64,000 nucleotides of DNA from Caulobacter soli (GTDB lineage Bacteria > Pseudomonadota > Alphaproteobacteria > Caulobacterales > Caulobacteraceae), in contig NZ_CP049199.1 in assembly GCF_011045195.1 (NCBI RefSeq), positions 1,860,001 through 1,924,000 of the forward strand, written 5' to 3'. Of the stretch, positions 16,982 through 25,608 are shown in pieces. Below the pieces are notes generated by a model. That model made no database searches and had not been told where the DNA came from. It saw only the letters and a program-made list of their open reading frames with translations. Each line of letters opens with the position of its first letter. Position 1 is the stretch's first letter. A program made the position numbers and the translations under genes.

Positions 16982-18220
16982 ATGGGCCCAACGCCCGCCC
17001 CCCATCTGAACGACGCTTTCTTCGACGGCCTGTCGCGCTCGATGCTCGACGTCGACGCGGCCGAGACCCTGCCGCCGGCCTGCTACACCGACGCGGCCTT
17101 CTACGACTTCGAGAAGGAGGCGCTGTTCAATCACGAATGGCTGTGCGTGGGCCGCACGGACTGGGTGAAGGAGCAGGGCGACTACTTCACCACCACGATC
17201 ATCGGCGAACCGATCATCGTGACGAAGAACCGCTCCGACGAGATCAAGGCGATGTCGGCGGTGTGCCAGCACCGCGCCATGCTGGTGGCCGAGGGCCGGG
17301 GCAACACCCGCGGCTTCGTCTGCCCCTATCACCACTGGGTTTATTCGCTGAACGGCGACCTGGTGAACGCCCCGGCCATGGAGCGCACCTGCGACTTCAA
17401 CAAGAAGGCCATCAAGCTGCCGACCTTCAAGGTCGAGGTCTGGCTGGGCTTCATCTTCATCAATTTCGACGCCGACGCGCCGCCCCTGGCCCCGCGCCTG
17501 AAGGCCGTCGAGGACGCCATCGCCAACTACGACCTGAGCAACGCCGAGGGCCTGACGCCGCCCATGACCGGAACGTTCGCCTGGAACTGGAAGGTGATGT
17601 TCGAGAACAACAACGACGGCTACCATGCCAACAAGCTGCATCGCGGCCCGCTGCACGACTTCATTCCCAGCGAGCTGTGCAGCTTCCCCGAAGCCGCGGA
17701 GGGCGACGCCGGCTTCCTGCGCTACAACGGCACCACCCACGCGGACGTCAGCTTCAACCCCACCCAGAAGGCGGTGCTGCCGATCTTCCCGGGGCTGACC
17801 GACGAGGACCGCAACCGCGCCACCTTCGCCAACATCCCGCCCACGCTGTCGCTGGTGATGACCAGCGACATGGTGATCTACCTGATCCTGCGCCCCACGG
17901 GTCCAGAGACCATGGAGCAGGACACCGGCCTGCTGGTCGCGCCCGGCGCCACCGAGGTGAACGGCTTCGAAGAGCGGCTGGAGATGATCATGACCTCGGC
18001 GGGCAAGATCATCGCCCAGGACATGCATGTCGACGAACTGGTCCAGGTGGGTCTGCGCTCGCGGTTCGCCGTGCGCGGCCGCTATTCCTGGCAGGAGGGC
18101 GCGCAGGTGCAGTTCAACCGCTGGCTCACGCCGCGCTACCAGAAGACCTGGGCCGCGATGAGCGCCCCCAAGGTCGAAGCCTCTAAGTCCGAAGCCGCCA
18201 AGCCGGAGGTCGCCGCATGA
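16982..18220 (+). CDS. Rieske-type ring-hydroxylating oxygenase, alpha subunit
   Basis: 412-residue oxygenase component. The Rieske [2Fe-2S] ligands are Cys95/His97 (CQHR) and Cys114/His117 (CPYHH). The catalytic domain has the mononuclear iron motif DGYHANKLH with His215 and His220. No beta subunit, ferredoxin or reductase gene adjoins it, so electrons must come from elsewhere. It is first in a four-gene operon with an extradiol dioxygenase, an acetamidase/formamidase and an AraC regulator. Related single-subunit enzymes hydroxylate or demethylate aromatic acids and quaternary amines; this one's substrate is unknown. Confidence 0.88.
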   Translation: MGPTPAPHLNDAFFDGLSRSMLDVDAAETLPPACYTDAAFYDFEKEALFNHEWLCVGRTDWVKEQGDYFTTTIIGEPIIVTKNRSDEIKAMSAVCQHRAMLVAEGRGNTRGFVCPYHHWVYSLNGDLVNAPAMERTCDFNKKAIKLPTFKVEVWLGFIFINFDADAPPLAPRLKAVEDAIANYDLSNAEGLTPPMTGTFAWNWKVMFENNNDGYHANKLHRGPLHDFIPSELCSFPEAAEGDAGFLRYNGTTHADVSFNPTQKAVLPIFPGLTDEDRNRATFANIPPTLSLVMTSDMVIYLILRPTGPETMEQDTGLLVAPGATEVNGFEERLEMIMTSAGKIIAQDMHVDELVQVGLRSRFAVRGRYSWQEGAQVQFNRWLTPRYQKTWAAMSAPKVEASKSEAAKPEVAA

Positions 18221-19014
18221 CCCGCATGCCCGTCGTCTTCTTCGGTCACGGCAGCCCGATGATCGCCCTGGAGACCAACGACACCACCAAGACCTGGAAG
18301 GCCATGGGCGAGGCGTTCGGCAAGCCGAAAGCCATCCTCTGCATCTCGGCCCACTGGTTGACCCAGGGCGTCGGCGTCACCGCCATGACCGCCCCGCGCA
18401 CCATCCACGACTTTGGCGCCTCGTTCCCGCAGGCCCTGTTCGACGTGCAATACCCCGCGCCCGGCTCGCCCGAACTGGCGATGCGCGTGAAGGACCTGCT
18501 GGCGCCGCAGCCGGTGATGCTGGACCAGCAGGCCTGGGGCCTGGACCACGGAACCTGGTCGGTGCTGAGCAAGGCTTATCCCGATGCCGACGTGCCAGTG
18601 GTGCAGTTGTCGATGGACGCCACCAAGCCGCCGGAATGGCATTTCGAGCTGGCCAAGCGCCTGGCCCCGCTGCGTGACGAGGGCGTGCTGATCGTCGGCA
18701 CCGGCAACATCGTCCACAACCTGCCGGCCATGAACTGGGGCGAGCGCCACTGCGCGCCCTACGACTGGTCGCAGCGGTTCAACGAGCACATCAAGCAGGC
18801 CATCGCCGAGGACGCGCCCGAGCGGGCCGTGAACTTCGCCGCCCTGGGCCAGGACGCCGCCAAGTCGGTTCCCACGCCCGATCACTACTGGCCGCTGCTC
18901 TATGTGCTGGGCGCGCGCCTGCCGGGCGACGTGGCCAGCTTCGCCCCCGACCACATCGAGCACGGCTCGCTGAGCATGACCTCGGTCACGCTCGCCACGC
19001 CCGTCGCAGCCTAA
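18217..19014 (+). CDS. DODA-type class III extradiol ring-cleavage dioxygenase
   Basis: 265-residue enzyme of the LigB/YgiD superfamily that opens catechol-like rings next to the hydroxyls using a metal. Visible motifs are VVFFGHGSPM (metal His), CISAHWL (second His), GLDHGTW, and GTGNIVHNL. It overlaps the Rieske gene by four bases (ATGA), showing translational coupling: the oxygenase would make a dihydroxy aromatic and this enzyme would cleave it. YgiD of E. coli acts on L-DOPA; the natural substrate here need not be the same. Confidence 0.87.
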   Translation: MTRMPVVFFGHGSPMIALETNDTTKTWKAMGEAFGKPKAILCISAHWLTQGVGVTAMTAPRTIHDFGASFPQALFDVQYPAPGSPELAMRVKDLLAPQPVMLDQQAWGLDHGTWSVLSKAYPDADVPVVQLSMDATKPPEWHFELAKRLAPLRDEGVLIVGTGNIVHNLPAMNWGERHCAPYDWSQRFNEHIKQAIAEDAPERAVNFAALGQDAAKSVPTPDHYWPLLYVLGARLPGDVASFAPDHIEHGSLSMTSVTLATPVAA

Positions 19015-19029
19015 GCCGGAGAGACCCCG

Positions 19030-20106
19030 ATGCCCTTCATCTGCGAACCCGGCCAGACCCGCCCCGACGTCCTGCCCGGCGCCCTGCACACCCTGAAAGC
19101 CACGCCCCAGACGATCCACTGGGGTTACTTCGACCCGTCGATCAAGCCCAGCTTGCGCATCAAGAGCGGCGACCTGGTCAGCGCCGAGGCGATCACCCAC
19201 CACGCCGGCGACGCGCCGGACCTGATGATGGACGAGGCGGTCACCCGCATCTTCACCGAGGTTCCCGAGGACGACCGCAACCCCGGCGTCCACATCATGA
19301 CCGGCCCGATCTATGTGGAAGACGCCAAGCCCGGCGACGTGCTGGAGGTGCGCTACCTGCGCATGGTGCCGCGCAACAACTACGGCTCCAACCTCGCGGC
19401 CAACTGGGGCTATCTCTACAAGGAGTTCGGCGAGAAGGAGCGGGTGACGATCTACGAGCTGGATCAGAACACCAACACCGCCAGCGCGCTCTACGCCTAC
19501 GACTTCGAAGGCAAGTACCTGATCCCCGGCACGATCACCAACTGCCCCGAATGCGACCGCCAGCCAGCCCTGGGCGGCGTGCGCGTGGCGGCCCGCCCGC
19601 ACCTGGGCACGGCCGGCGTGGCGCCCGCCGTCGACGGCCGGGTCAGCACCATCCCGCCCGGCGCCCACGGCGGCAATATCGACAACTGGCGGATCGGGGC
19701 GGGGGCCACGATGTACTACCCCGTGCAGGTCGAGGGCGGACTGTTCTCGATCGGCGACCCCCATGTGTCGCAAGGCGACGGCGAGATCTCCGGCACGGCC
19801 ATCGAGAGCTCGCTGAACGTCCTGATGCAGATCGTCCTGCGCAAGGACTTCGTCTCGCCCGGACCCCTGCTGGAGACGCCGAAGTACTGGATCGTCCACG
19901 GCTTCGACGAGGATCTCAACGTCGCCATGCGCGACGCCTCGCTCAACATGCTGACCCTTCTGTCCGACCACGTCGGCCTGTCGAAGAACGACGCCTATTC
20001 GCTGATGAGCGTGGCCTCCGACTTCGGCGTCACCCAGGTGGTCGACGGCAAGCAAGGTTGCCACGTGCGCATCCCGCGCGACATCTTCCCCAAGCTGAAG
20101 GGCTAG
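19030..20106 (+). CDS. acetamidase/formamidase family hydrolase (FmdA/AmdA)
   Basis: 358-residue amidase of the FmdA/AmdA family, which hydrolyses formamide or acetamide to ammonia and the acid. Family blocks seen: TIHWGYFDPS, the metal-site segment ITHHAGDAPD, HIMTGPIYVEDAKPGDVLEV, IPPGAHGGNIDN and FSIGDPHVSQGDGE. It starts 15 bases behind the extradiol dioxygenase with GGAG upstream. Its presence suggests that the ring-cleavage pathway releases a small amide, meaning a nitrogen-containing ring or amide side chain. Small cyclic amides are possible alternative substrates. Confidence 0.88.
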   Translation: MPFICEPGQTRPDVLPGALHTLKATPQTIHWGYFDPSIKPSLRIKSGDLVSAEAITHHAGDAPDLMMDEAVTRIFTEVPEDDRNPGVHIMTGPIYVEDAKPGDVLEVRYLRMVPRNNYGSNLAANWGYLYKEFGEKERVTIYELDQNTNTASALYAYDFEGKYLIPGTITNCPECDRQPALGGVRVAARPHLGTAGVAPAVDGRVSTIPPGAHGGNIDNWRIGAGATMYYPVQVEGGLFSIGDPHVSQGDGEISGTAIESSLNVLMQIVLRKDFVSPGPLLETPKYWIVHGFDEDLNVAMRDASLNMLTLLSDHVGLSKNDAYSLMSVASDFGVTQVVDGKQGCHVRIPRDIFPKLKG

Positions 20107-20116
20107 GAGCACCCCG

Positions 20117-21067
20117 ATGAAGGCCTGGTCGTTCAGCACCGACAGCCATCCCCGCGCCGAACGCGCCGATGCCTGGCGCGAGGCGATGAACCGTCTGGGC
20201 CTGCCGATCGAGGGCCTGTCGGACGCCGAGCCGGCCAGCGCCTCGGTGGTCTGCCTGACCTCGCCCCTGGGCATCGAGTTCGCCCTGGTCGAGGCCGGGG
20301 CCCAGGCGATCACCGGTCGGCTGTCGGGCCAGCCGGCGGCCGTTTGGCTGGCGGTGCTGCTGAGCGGCGAGGCGACCCTGGTCACCGACGAGCTGGCCGA
20401 CGAGCTGGCCCCCGGCGACATCGCCTACGGCCCCACCGGCCAGGCCGCGGCCCTGAGGCTGGAGACCCGCTGCCGGCTGATGTTCGTCCGCGCGCCGCGC
20501 GTCGCCCTGGACCATCGGCTGATCGCTCCGGTCAGCCTGCGGGTCGGGCGGCTGGAGGGCGCGACGGGCGTGGCTCACATCCTGTCGGGCCTGCTGCGCG
20601 CCACGGCCGACGGGCTGGAGGACCTGACCGTCGACCAACTGCGTCCGGTCGAACTGGCCCTGACCGAATTCCTGGCGATCTGCCTGGTGGAGGGCGGGGC
20701 GGCGACCGACGTGCTGGGCGCGAACGCCGGCGCGCCGACCGCCCACCTCCAGCGCCTGTGCCAGACCATCGAGACCCTGCTGCCCGACCCGGACCTGTCG
20801 CTGCGCCGGGTGGCGGACGAGGAGGGGGTCTCGCCCCGCTACGTCCAGAAGCTGTTCGCCAGCGCCGACGAGACCTTCAGCCACTATCTGCGCAGCCGCC
20901 GCCTGGAGCGCTGCCGCACCGACCTGGCCAGCCCGCAGCACGCGCGGCTGTCGATCTCGGAGATCTGCTTCCGCTGGGGCTTCAACGGCTCGGCCCACTT
21001 CAGCCGGGCGTTCCGCGACCAGTACGGCCTGTCGCCGCGCGAGTTCCGGCAAACGGCGGCGGCCTAG
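20117..21067 (+). CDS. AraC-family transcriptional regulator
   Basis: 316 residues. The N-terminal half resembles the AraC-binding-like ligand domain (about residues 1-190). The C-terminal 100 residues contain both helix-turn-helix units: LRRVADEEGVSPRYVQKLF and ISEICFRWGFNGSAHFSRAFRDQYGLSPREFR. It is the last gene of the Rieske operon, ten bases behind the amidase, and most likely activates that operon in response to a pathway compound. Targets may include the divergent promoter region 16708-16981. Confidence 0.88.
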   Translation: MKAWSFSTDSHPRAERADAWREAMNRLGLPIEGLSDAEPASASVVCLTSPLGIEFALVEAGAQAITGRLSGQPAAVWLAVLLSGEATLVTDELADELAPGDIAYGPTGQAAALRLETRCRLMFVRAPRVALDHRLIAPVSLRVGRLEGATGVAHILSGLLRATADGLEDLTVDQLRPVELALTEFLAICLVEGGAATDVLGANAGAPTAHLQRLCQTIETLLPDPDLSLRRVADEEGVSPRYVQKLFASADETFSHYLRSRRLERCRTDLASPQHARLSISEICFRWGFNGSAHFSRAFRDQYGLSPREFRQTAAA

Positions 21068-21079
21068 GGCCTCCACGCG

Positions 21080-21742
21080 CTACGGAACGAACACCTCTCC
21101 GGTGTCCATGCGGATATTGCGGATGGCGCGACAGGCGTCTTCGCTGGCTCGAGCGCCCTCCGGCTTGAAACTCAGCAGCAGCGACCGTCGCCGCGCGCCG
21201 GAGTGGTTGCGGGTGGCGCCATGCAGCAGGTCGGCGTCGAACACCAGGATGTCTCCAGCCTCGCCCGCCAGCGTCACGGCCAGGGCCTCGTCCGGTTCGC
21301 CCTGGTCCTGGGGACTCGGAACCACGCGGGTGGCCCCGTTGTCGGGCCCATAGGCGTCGAGAAAGACCAGGGCGGAGACCGTGGCCTGGCCCGCGGCGTC
21401 GCGATGCAGGGACTGATGGCCGCCGCCCGGCAGCGGCTCGCGGCCTTCGACCTGGCAGAGGAAGAAGGGACCGCCCAGCATCCGTCCCGCCGCCGCCAGC
21501 AGGGGCGGTAGGCGGCAGGTGCGCTGCACGGTGGGATCCAGATCGACCAGGGCGTGACGCCAGTCGGGGCCTCGGGGAACGGCCCACTGGTGCTGGGTTC
21601 CGGCGTCGAAGGCGACGCGCAAGGCTTCGCGCCAGTCTTCGGGCACGGCGCCGCGCAGCAGAAGATAGCCGTCGCGGTCCAGGATGGCGGCTTGCTCCGC
21701 CGCAAGGGGTTCGATCTTGGTGGGCGTCAGCAGGTCGCTCAT
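21080..21742 (-). CDS. phytanoyl-CoA dioxygenase (PhyH)-like protein
   Basis: 220-residue Fe(II)/2-oxoglutarate enzyme of the PhyH fold. It starts with DRDGYLLLRGAVP, has an iron motif SLHRDAAGQ, DADLLHGATRNHSGARRRSLLLSF for the distal His and the 2-oxoglutarate arginine, and is somewhat shorter than typical PhyH proteins. It converges on the AraC gene with only 12 bases between stops. Substrate unknown. It is the third 2-oxoglutarate dioxygenase in 9 kb. Confidence 0.75.
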   Translation of the reverse strand: MSDLLTPTKIEPLAAEQAAILDRDGYLLLRGAVPEDWREALRVAFDAGTQHQWAVPRGPDWRHALVDLDPTVQRTCRLPPLLAAAGRMLGGPFFLCQVEGREPLPGGGHQSLHRDAAGQATVSALVFLDAYGPDNGATRVVPSPQDQGEPDEALAVTLAGEAGDILVFDADLLHGATRNHSGARRRSLLLSFKPEGARASEDACRAIRNIRMDTGEVFVP

Positions 21743-21784
21743 GGCGCGAGCCTAGCGACCCCGCGTTGCTTTTGAAGCGGAAAT

Positions 21785-22939
21785 CTACCGGCTCACACCG
21801 AAGCGAAACTCGGTGGTCTGGGTGAACACCTCGCCCGGCCGCAGCACGGTCGAGGGGAAGTTGGCGTGGTTGGGGCTGTCGGCGAAGTGCTGGGTCTCGA
21901 TGGCCAGGCCCGCGCCCTTTTCGAGGCCTCGGCCGTCGGGGGTCTTCAGCGAACCGTTGAAGCTGTTGGCGGTGAACAGCTGGACGCCCGGCTGGGTGGT
22001 GGCGACCTCCAGGGTGCGGCCGCTGGCGGGATCGGCCACGCGCACCGCCGGGACCAGCTTGCCGCGCCCGCCGCCGTCGACGACGAAGTTGTGGTCGAAG
22101 CCGTTGGCGAACTTGATCTGCGGATCGTCGGCCGTCACGCGGTCGCCCAGACGGACGGGCTGGCGCAGGTCCAGCGCCGTGCCGGCCACGGAGACGATCT
22201 CGCCGGTCGGCAGCTTGCGGGCGTTGATCGGGGTGTAGGTCTGGGCCAGCACCTGGGCGGTCTGGTCATAGACATTGCCGTCCCCCGCCAGGTTGAAATA
22301 GGCGTGATGGCTGAGATTGATCACCGTCGGCTTGTCGGTGGTGGCGCGATAGTCGATCCGCAGGGCGTTCTGGCGGGTGACGGTGTAGGTCACGGTCACC
22401 TTCAGCGTCCCCGGATAGCCGCCTTCGCCGTCGACCGCGGTGTAGGCCAGGGTCACGCCAGCCTCGCCGTGGCGCTCGAACGGCGCGCCGCTCCACAGCC
22501 GCGTGGAAAAGCCGGTGGGGCCGCCGTGCGAGGAAACGCCCTCGGCGCCGCTGGGCAGGTCGTGGCGGACGCCATCGATCGAGAAGCCGCCGTTCGAGAT
22601 CCGGTTGGCGTAGCGGCCCAGCAGCGAGCTGAAATTGGCCCGCGCCTCGTAGGCCTTCAGGTCGGCCAGCTCGAGCACGACGTTCTTGATCTCGCCCTTG
22701 CGGTCGGGGACGTCGACCTGGGTGATGACGCCGCCATACGACAGCACCTTCACGGTCATGCCGCGATCGTTCTTCAGCGTGAAGATCTCAATGGGAGCGC
22801 CGGCGGCGGTGACGCCGTAGGGCGCGCGACTGGCCTCTGCGGCGAGAGCTGGGCCGGACGTGGCGCAGGCCGACAGCGCGCCGGCGGCGACCATCAGGGC
22901 CAGGGGCGCGGCGGCGGTCTTGCGGACTTTGAGGACCAT
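21785..22939 (-). CDS. galM: aldose 1-epimerase (mutarotase), lipoprotein
   Basis: 384-residue mutarotase interconverting alpha and beta anomers of free sugars. The family motifs are SYGGVITQVDVPDR, LLGRYANRISNGGFSIDG, INLSHHAYFNLAGDG, NGFDHNF and LAIETQHFADSPNH. The N-terminus is a lipoprotein signal (ALMVAAGALSAC), so the protein is likely membrane-anchored in the periplasm. ATG at 22939 has GGAAGG five bases upstream; the frame is open for 24 more codons without support. An ACCGGT-centred operator 36 bases before the start is identical over 16 bases to one before the LamG gene at 34 kb, implying shared carbohydrate control. Confidence 0.88.
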   Translation of the reverse strand: MVLKVRKTAAAPLALMVAAGALSACATSGPALAAEASRAPYGVTAAGAPIEIFTLKNDRGMTVKVLSYGGVITQVDVPDRKGEIKNVVLELADLKAYEARANFSSLLGRYANRISNGGFSIDGVRHDLPSGAEGVSSHGGPTGFSTRLWSGAPFERHGEAGVTLAYTAVDGEGGYPGTLKVTVTYTVTRQNALRIDYRATTDKPTVINLSHHAYFNLAGDGNVYDQTAQVLAQTYTPINARKLPTGEIVSVAGTALDLRQPVRLGDRVTADDPQIKFANGFDHNFVVDGGGRGKLVPAVRVADPASGRTLEVATTQPGVQLFTANSFNGSLKTPDGRGLEKGAGLAIETQHFADSPNHANFPSTVLRPGEVFTQTTEFRFGVSR

Positions 22940-22974
22940 GGCTTCCTTCCCGTTCGCCCGTGCCGGGCTTGTTA

Positions 22975-22990
22975 TGGAAACCGGTGTCAT
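22975..22990. promoter_or_regulatory. ACCGGT-centred operator upstream of galM
   Basis: TGGAAACCGGTGTCAT, ending in a TCA half and centred on the self-complementary ACCGGT. It is identical to 34041-34056 upstream of the LamG gene, at nearly the same distance from the start codon (36 and 39 bases). The shape fits a LacI-family operator; no LacI gene is in the window. Confidence 0.65.
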
Positions 22991-23085
22991 CCAAACGGCG
23001 AGCGAGATCAAGAGGGAAGGCCGCCCCCGTTCGAGATCGGGAGGCGGCCTCGCGTTTTCAGGCGCGGATCTTGACCTTCACGGGA

Positions 23086-23835
23086 TCAGAGCGTGCTCAT
23101 CCCGCCGTCGATGACCAGTTCGGCGCCGACCGTGAACGTCGACTCGTCGGAGGCCAGGAACACCGCGGCCTTGGCCACTTCGCTAGGCGCGCCGAACCGG
23201 CCGGCCGGAATCTGACCCAGGATCGACCCGGCCACGTCCTGGAGCTGGGCCTCGGTGAAGCCGAGCTTGCCATAGAGCGGCGTCTGGATCGGTCCAGGGC
23301 TGATGGTGTTGACCCGCACGCCGCGCGAGATCAGCTCGCCCGACAGGGTCTTGCCCAGGCTGATCAGGGCCGCCTTGCTGGCCGCGTAGACGCTGGAATT
23401 GGCCATGCCGATATGGGCGTTGATCGAGCCGTTCAGGATGATCGAGGCCGGGTTGGCCAGGATCGGCGTCAGCGCCTGGACCAGGAACAGCGGGCCCTTG
23501 ACGTTGATGTCGAACGTGCGGTCGAAGCCTTCTTCGTCCCAGGCTTCCAGGGGCTTCAGCTCGGCGACGCCGGCGTTGATGAAGACGGCGTCGATCTGGC
23601 CGAAGGCGTCCTTCAGCTTGCCGGCGAGCGCCTTCTGGTCGGCGACGTCGCCGGCGTTCGAGCGCAGGACGATGGCGTCCGGGCCGAGGGCCAGGCGGGC
23701 CTCCTCCAGGGTGGCGGGGTTCGTGCCGGTGACGGCGACGCGCGCGCCCTCGGCGATGAACTGCCTGGCGGTTTCCAGGCCGATGCCGCTGGTGCCGCCG
23801 GTGATCAGGGCGCGCTTGCCGGTGAGACGGGTCAT
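23086..23835 (-). CDS. short-chain dehydrogenase/reductase
   Basis: 249-residue classical SDR: GGTSGIG cofactor loop, FINAGVAEL, ILNGSINAHIG with the active-site serine, YAASKAAL with Tyr and Lys, and the C-terminal DGGMSTL typical of FabG-like members. Start at 23835 has GGAG upstream; five further codons are possible. Divergent from a LysR-type gene with a perfect palindrome in between, so the SDR is the probable target of that regulator. The substrate is not predictable. Confidence 0.88.
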   Translation of the reverse strand: MTRLTGKRALITGGTSGIGLETARQFIAEGARVAVTGTNPATLEEARLALGPDAIVLRSNAGDVADQKALAGKLKDAFGQIDAVFINAGVAELKPLEAWDEEGFDRTFDINVKGPLFLVQALTPILANPASIILNGSINAHIGMANSSVYAASKAALISLGKTLSGELISRGVRVNTISPGPIQTPLYGKLGFTEAQLQDVAGSILGQIPAGRFGAPSEVAKAAVFLASDESTFTVGAELVIDGGMSTL

Positions 23836-23890
23836 GGTGTCGAGCTCCAAAGGTGAACGTCGCGAAGAGCGGCGATCCGATGAAGCACAG

Positions 23891-23907
23891 ATAGGTCTCA
23901 GACCTAT
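23891..23907. promoter_or_regulatory. perfect 17-bp palindrome between SDR and LysR genes
   Basis: ATAGGTCT-C-AGACCTAT, located 56 bases before the SDR start and 62 before the lysR start. A perfect dyad in a divergent LysR promoter is the expected place and form of the regulator's binding site. Confidence 0.65.
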
Positions 23908-23968
23908 TGGATAAACCGCTCAAGCTATGACAGGATCATTCAGCTTTTAGGAATGATGGGGTTCAAAA

Positions 23969-24886
23969 GTGGACCGTCTGCGCGCTTTCGAGATGTTCGC
24001 GACCGTGGTGGCCCGGGGAGGCTTCACGCGGGCGGCGCAAGCGCTGGACACTTCGCCGGCCAACGTCACCCGCTATGTCAACGAGCTGGAAGCGCATCTG
24101 GGCACGCGGCTTTTGAACCGCACCTCGCGCAAGCTGTCGCTGACCGAGAGCGGCAGGGCGCTGTACGAACGCTGCCGCTCCATCCTGGAGGAGGTGGCCG
24201 AGGCCGAAGCGATCGCGTCTTCGGCGTCGGTCCAGCCGCGCGGCCGGCTGCGGATCAACGCGCCGCTCAGTTTCGGCGTTCGGCATCTGGCGCCGCTGTG
24301 GCCGGCCTTCTTGGAGCGCTATCCCGATGTCGAGCTGGACATCGCCCTGATCGATCGGGTCGTCGACATCGTCGAGGAGGGCTACGACCTGGCCATCCGC
24401 ATTTCGAACGCTGGCTCGGCCAGTCACGTGGGGCGCAAGCTGGCCACGTCGCGCAACATCGTCTGCGCCTCGCCGACCTATCTGGCCGCTCGTGGGACTC
24501 CAGAGACGCCGGCCGACCTCCGGGACCATGACTGCATCGGCTACGCCTACGCGGCCACCGCCGACGAGTGGCGTTTCATCGACGTCCAGGGGAGGCCTCA
24601 CGCGGTCAAGGTCGAGCCTCGGGTTCACACCAATAACGGCGACACCGCCCAGGCGCTGGCGATCGCGGGGCGGGGGATCACCTGGCAGCCGACCTTCCTG
24701 ATCGGGGAGGATCTGCGGGCGGGCCGTCTGGTGCGGCTGATGCCGGGTTACGAGATGGCGTCCATCGACATCCTGGCCGTCTATCCCAGCCGCCGGCACG
24801 TGCCCGCCAAGGTGCGGGCGATGGTCGATTTCCTGGCCCAGGCCTTTAGAGGCGGACCCTCGTGGGATCGTGGCCTGGAGGCCTGA
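23969..24886 (+). CDS. LysR-family transcriptional regulator
   Basis: 305 residues. N-terminal winged helix-turn-helix (FEMFATVVARGGFTRAAQALDTSPANVTRYVNELEAHLG..LLNRTSRKLSLTESG in order), then a substrate-binding effector domain from about residue 90 (PRGRLRINAPLSFG). The initiation codon is GTG. It is divergent from an SDR gene and probably controls it through the palindrome at 23891. This is the subgroup often annotated as regulators of quinone-responsive or oxidoreductase genes, but the effector is unknown. Confidence 0.9.
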   Translation: MDRLRAFEMFATVVARGGFTRAAQALDTSPANVTRYVNELEAHLGTRLLNRTSRKLSLTESGRALYERCRSILEEVAEAEAIASSASVQPRGRLRINAPLSFGVRHLAPLWPAFLERYPDVELDIALIDRVVDIVEEGYDLAIRISNAGSASHVGRKLATSRNIVCASPTYLAARGTPETPADLRDHDCIGYAYAATADEWRFIDVQGRPHAVKVEPRVHTNNGDTAQALAIAGRGITWQPTFLIGEDLRAGRLVRLMPGYEMASIDILAVYPSRRHVPAKVRAMVDFLAQAFRGGPSWDRGLEA

Positions 24887-25020
24887 CCGGTTTCTTGGAG
24901 AAGGGGTAGGGGAGGCGGATCAGAGCCGCCACGTCGGAAGTCCCGAGGACTTTCCGGAAGAGCCGCATCGGTCGAACCGACGGGCGAGGCGCTTCAGGCT
25001 TTCGCGCTGGAAGGCCGGAT

Positions 25021-25048
25021 GAGCGGCCGGCGGTGAGGCCGGCCGCTC
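25021..25048 (-). terminator. hairpin downstream of HU gene
   Basis: GAGCGGCCGGC and GCCGGCCGCTC form a perfect 11-bp stem with a six-base loop, ten bases past the HU stop codon. The T tract is weak, so termination may rest on the very stable GC stem. Confidence 0.65.
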
Positions 25049-25057
25049 GCCGAGGGA

Positions 25058-25336
25058 TTAGCCGTTGACGGCGTCCTTCAGTTGCTTGGCCGGGGTGAAG
25101 CCGACCTTCTTGCTGGCCGCGATCTGGATGGCGGCGCCCGTCGAGGGGTTGCGGCCGGTGCGGGCCGGCTTGGCCTGAACCTTGAACTTGCCGAAGCCCG
25201 GGATCGAGACTTCTTCGCCCTTCACGGCGGCATCGGTCAGCGACTTGAAGACGCCGTCGATGATGGCCTTGGCCTGAGTCTTGGTCAGCTTGTCGTCGGC
25301 GGCCACGGCGGCGTCGACCAGATCCGAAACGTTCAT
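25058..25336 (-). CDS. hup: HU-family nucleoid DNA-binding protein
   Basis: 92 residues, the standard HU length. It has the two N-terminal helices (VSDLVDAAVAADDKLTKTQAKAIIDG) and the DNA-binding arm region (GFGKFKVQAKPARTGRNPSTGAAI) with the family's GFG, RxGRNP signature; the end is FTPAKQLKDAVNG. HU compacts DNA and aids replication and transcription. It stands alone with its own terminator hairpin. IHF is excluded because the protein lacks its longer arm features. Confidence 0.93.
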   Translation of the reverse strand: MNVSDLVDAAVAADDKLTKTQAKAIIDGVFKSLTDAAVKGEEVSIPGFGKFKVQAKPARTGRNPSTGAAIQIAASKKVGFTPAKQLKDAVNG

Positions 25337-25525
25337 AAATCAGCTCATCTGCTGGGAATCAAAAGAGAGCCAACCCTGCCGGGCGAAACGCGCTTTGTCA
25401 CCTCATCATGAGAACAAGGGTTAACGCGTCTGTCCGGCGGGGGCGGGCGAGTGCTAGGTTGCGGAAAATGCCCGCCATATCAACCCTTTAAAGGTCGTTG
25501 ACGACGTTGATGGGCGACGGTGGGG

Positions 25526-25545
25526 CCGCGTCCGTCCGGACGCGG
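25526..25545. terminator. GC-rich hairpin downstream of beta-propeller gene
   Basis: CCGCGTCC, loop GTCC, GGACGCGG: an 8-bp stem in the gap between the HU promoter and the propeller gene's 3' end. It could terminate the propeller transcript. No T run follows. The rest of 25337-25608 shows nothing I can name. Confidence 0.4.
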
Positions 25546-25608
25546 ACCGATTGTGCGGTTGCGAAGGAGACAGGCGAATCTCGAGAATCGGCGCGAAAGG
25601 CAGTCGCG

